Positions 33,827 to 35,622 of a stretch of DNA of 35,622 nt are shown in pieces; the stretch's first letter is position 1; each line of letters begins with the position of its first letter. This DNA comes from Spirochaetes bacterium GWB1_27_13 (GTDB lineage: Bacteria > Spirochaetota > GWE2-31-10 > MWDO01), in contig MIAN01000079.1 in assembly GCA_001829125.1 (NCBI GenBank), forward strand, positions 7,595 through 43,216, written 5' to 3'. The translations under genes and the position numbers were made by a program. The notes beneath the pieces are model-generated. The model made no database searches. It had not been told where the DNA came from and saw only the letters and a list, made by a program, of their open reading frames with translations.

Positions 33827-33940
33827 AATCCGTGCCAATCCGTGTTATATAATCTGTGTCAATCTCTTAAAATCCGTCCTAATCCGTGTTATATAATCTG
33901 TGTTAATCTCTTAAAATCTGTGCCAATCCGTGTTATATTA
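33827..33940. repeat. 44-base tandem repeat, about 2.6 units, abutting purH
   Basis: Units start at 33827, 33871 and 33915. Each is four 10-base words (AATCCGTGCC, AATCCGTGTT, then ATAT, AATCTGTGTC, AATCTCTTAA), giving 44 bases. The units differ at only a few C/T positions. The last partial unit ends TATATTA, whose TTA is the complement of the purH stop codon. Confidence 0.88.
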
Positions 33941-35530
33941 ATGTAAAAAATGCCTTATTTCAGTAAAAATCATAGGAATTCCAGCATCATTACAAACTTT
34001 TATTGAGTCTTTATCGTTAATCGACCCACCAGGCTGTATTATTGCCACAATTCCTCTTTCTATTGCAAGTAGAGCAGTGTCTGGCATTGGAAAGAATGCG
34101 TCAGAACCTAAAACCGCACCTTTTGCTTTATCCCCAGCCCAATCTAAAGCAATTCGTGCTGATGTAACTCTATTCATTTGACCTGCACCAACACCAAGAA
34201 GCATTTTATCTTTAATAAGAACAATAGCATTTGATTTTACATTTTTTACTATTGTTTGAGCAAATTTTAAATCTTCTATTTGTTCTTTTGTTGGAGATAC
34301 TGTTGTAGCAACTTTAAATTCTTCATTTTTTGGATTTATAAAATCTTTATTTTGTACTAAAAATCCACCAACAACTTTTTTTATTTCTTGAAAGCTATTA
34401 TCACTAAAAATTGTATTTTTCCAATTTTCGTATTTTAAAAGTCTAATATTTTTTTTCTTTGTGAGAATATTATATGCTTCATCTGTATAAGATTCTGCAA
34501 TTATTATTTCAAGAAATATATCTGATAATGCTTTTGCTGTTTTTTCGTCAACTATTCCTCTAAATCCCACTATTCCACCAAAAATAGATGTTTTATCACC
34601 TTCATAAGCAGCCATAAATGATTCATAAATATTAGCTCTACTTGCAGCTCCACAAGGATTTTGATGTTTTATAACAACACAAGATTTATCATCAAGGTCT
34701 GTCAAAATATTTATAGCAGCTGTTGCATCACAAATATTATTGTAGCTCAATTCTTTACCCCAAAGTTTACCTTCTGTAAAAAAATCAGATAATTTATTCT
34801 CTTTATAGTCTGGAATATGGTAATAAGATGCTTTTTGATGAGGATTTTCGCCATAACGCATATCAATTTCTTTTTTTAGTGGAATAGTGAAATTTTGCGA
34901 AAAATTATTATAAATATCAGATTTATTTGTATAGATAGAATCTTTATCATTCACACTAAATTTTGACAAAATATTAGAAATAACAGAATCATAATAAGAT
35001 GTAAGTTTAAATACTTCTAAAGCCATCTTAAATCTTGTTTCTTCTGTAAGACCTCCACTTTTTATATCTTCTATTATAATATCATAAAAATCAGATGAAG
35101 GAACAGGGCAGGCAAATTTATAATTTTTGGCACATGAACGAAGCATTGTAGGACCACCAATATCAATCATTTCAATAAGTTCTTCAATATTTTTTTCGCC
35201 TTTTTCAACAATACTTTCAAAAGGATAAAGATTTACAACAACAAGATCAATTGTTTTTATTTCAAGGTCATCTGACTCTTTATCTCTTTTACTCAAAATT
35301 CCACCATGAATTAATGGGTTAAGAGTTTTAACTCTTCCTCCAAAAAATTCTTTTTGTCCAGTAAAATCCTCAATTTTGATACATTTTATGCCTTTTTCAA
35401 CCAAAAGTGTATATGTACCGCCAGTACTTAATATTTCTACATTGTTTTTTTCAAGTTCTTTAGCAAAATCAACTATTTTTTCCTTGTTAAAGACACTCAA
35501 AATTGCTCTTTTTATTTGAACTCTTGACAA
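33938..35530 (-). CDS. purH: Bifunctional AICAR transformylase / IMP cyclohydrolase
   Basis: It catalyses the last two steps of purine synthesis: formylation of AICAR with 10-formyl-THF and ring closure to IMP. The 530 residues are full length. The N-terminal cyclohydrolase has AILSVFNKEK, STGGTYTLL, GRVKTLNPLIHGG and DIGGPTMLRS. The C-terminal transformylase has MRYGENPHQKA, VIKHQNPCGAA (288-294 is KHQNPCG), SDAFFPMPDTALLA and IQPGGSINDKDS, ending TEIRHFLH. The start is TTG at 35530, supported by GAGGAG seven bases upstream and by SRVQIKRAILSV as the family N-terminus. It has its own promoter and terminator. The stop codon coincides with the end of a tandem repeat. Confidence 0.97.
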   Translation of the reverse strand: MSRVQIKRAILSVFNKEKIVDFAKELEKNNVEILSTGGTYTLLVEKGIKCIKIEDFTGQKEFFGGRVKTLNPLIHGGILSKRDKESDDLEIKTIDLVVVNLYPFESIVEKGEKNIEELIEMIDIGGPTMLRSCAKNYKFACPVPSSDFYDIIIEDIKSGGLTEETRFKMALEVFKLTSYYDSVISNILSKFSVNDKDSIYTNKSDIYNNFSQNFTIPLKKEIDMRYGENPHQKASYYHIPDYKENKLSDFFTEGKLWGKELSYNNICDATAAINILTDLDDKSCVVIKHQNPCGAASRANIYESFMAAYEGDKTSIFGGIVGFRGIVDEKTAKALSDIFLEIIIAESYTDEAYNILTKKKNIRLLKYENWKNTIFSDNSFQEIKKVVGGFLVQNKDFINPKNEEFKVATTVSPTKEQIEDLKFAQTIVKNVKSNAIVLIKDKMLLGVGAGQMNRVTSARIALDWAGDKAKGAVLGSDAFFPMPDTALLAIERGIVAIIQPGGSINDKDSIKVCNDAGIPMIFTEIRHFLH

Positions 35531-35561
35531 TCTTTTTCTCCTCGAATTATTGATTTAACAC

Positions 35562-35590
35562 ATTATATCTTAAATTTAATATAAAGTCAA
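35562..35590 (-). promoter_or_regulatory. Sigma70 promoter of purH
   Basis: On the minus strand TTGACT (35585-35590) and a perfect TATAAT (35562-35567) are 17 bases apart, with the ribosome site GAGGAG and TTG start about 30 bases downstream. No purine-riboswitch fold was recognised in the short leader. Confidence 0.8.
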
Positions 35591-35622
35591 AATTTAGTTT
35601 ATTCAAAAATTAAAATATGCCT

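Noticed and set aside
33827-33940. CRISPR array
   Set aside because: The 44-base units are contiguous without unique spacers, are not identical, and no cas gene is present.

Overview
The window is a strongly AT-rich bacterial chromosome segment (by eye about a quarter G+C) with Shine-Dalgarno-led genes, some TTG starts and sigma70-type promoters. It contains no phage, plasmid, tRNA or rRNA gene. A spirochaete or a relative is the best guess, from four weak clues: a REP-type transposase-like protein that resembles, from memory, a family common in Treponema; class III fructose-bisphosphatase; relaxed lipoboxes (for example FFSC); and a kinase-AAA-TPR giant protein. No marker gene fixes the phylum.

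Layout. 1-367: a frameshifted gene cut by the window edge. 364-3301 (minus): a membrane SpoIIE-type phosphatase coupled by a 1-base gap to a membrane TPR protein. 3302-4553: a degenerate REP-associated transposase-like gene between two related palindromes. 4554-6387 (minus): a broken Roco protein, in which an LRR part and a COR plus effector-associated-domain part are joined where most of the ROC GTPase has been deleted. 6526-8067 (minus): aldehyde dehydrogenase. 8383-10652 (plus): rsmE, a WecG/TagA-like gene and a secreted helical-repeat gene in one operon. 10864-12477 (plus): a cupin and homoserine dehydrogenase behind a consensus promoter. 12824-14038: a GSCFA esterase-like protein. 14277-18194: a 1305-residue Ser/Thr kinase-AAA-TPR protein. 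18277-19711 (minus): slyD and a lipoprotein. 19842-21348: an intact IS66-family element with target duplication. 21448-25179: a secreted protein, a response regulator, and an operon of a 7-TM protein, a helical protein and a DnaJ-related protein. 25262-28143 (minus): a small hypothetical, a DUF1508 protein and fbp. 28275-33600 (minus): a GNAT enzyme and a type III restriction-modification pair in the order res then mod. 33938-35530 (minus): purH.

The clearest unexplained signal is an intergenic repeat family built from roughly 10-base words of the type AATCTGTGTT / AACACAGATT. It occurs at six places or more: as 10-base-phased clusters, as a 44-base tandem array, and as a longer element of about 115 bases with a conserved 10-bp hairpin, present twice in opposite orientations. 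Copies lie hard against gene ends. One supplies the last codons and the stop of res, one touches the stop of mod, one reaches the stop of purH, and one ends about 10 bases from the GNAT start. Every boundary of the restriction-modification pair carries a copy.

Several signalling or conflict-type genes (phosphatase, Roco, kinase-AAA-TPR, orphan response regulator) are mixed with housekeeping genes (rsmE, hom, slyD, fbp, purH). Two genes appear to be transcribed without a leader. The IS66 element has split what looks like a palindromic operator between slyD and a divergent gene.
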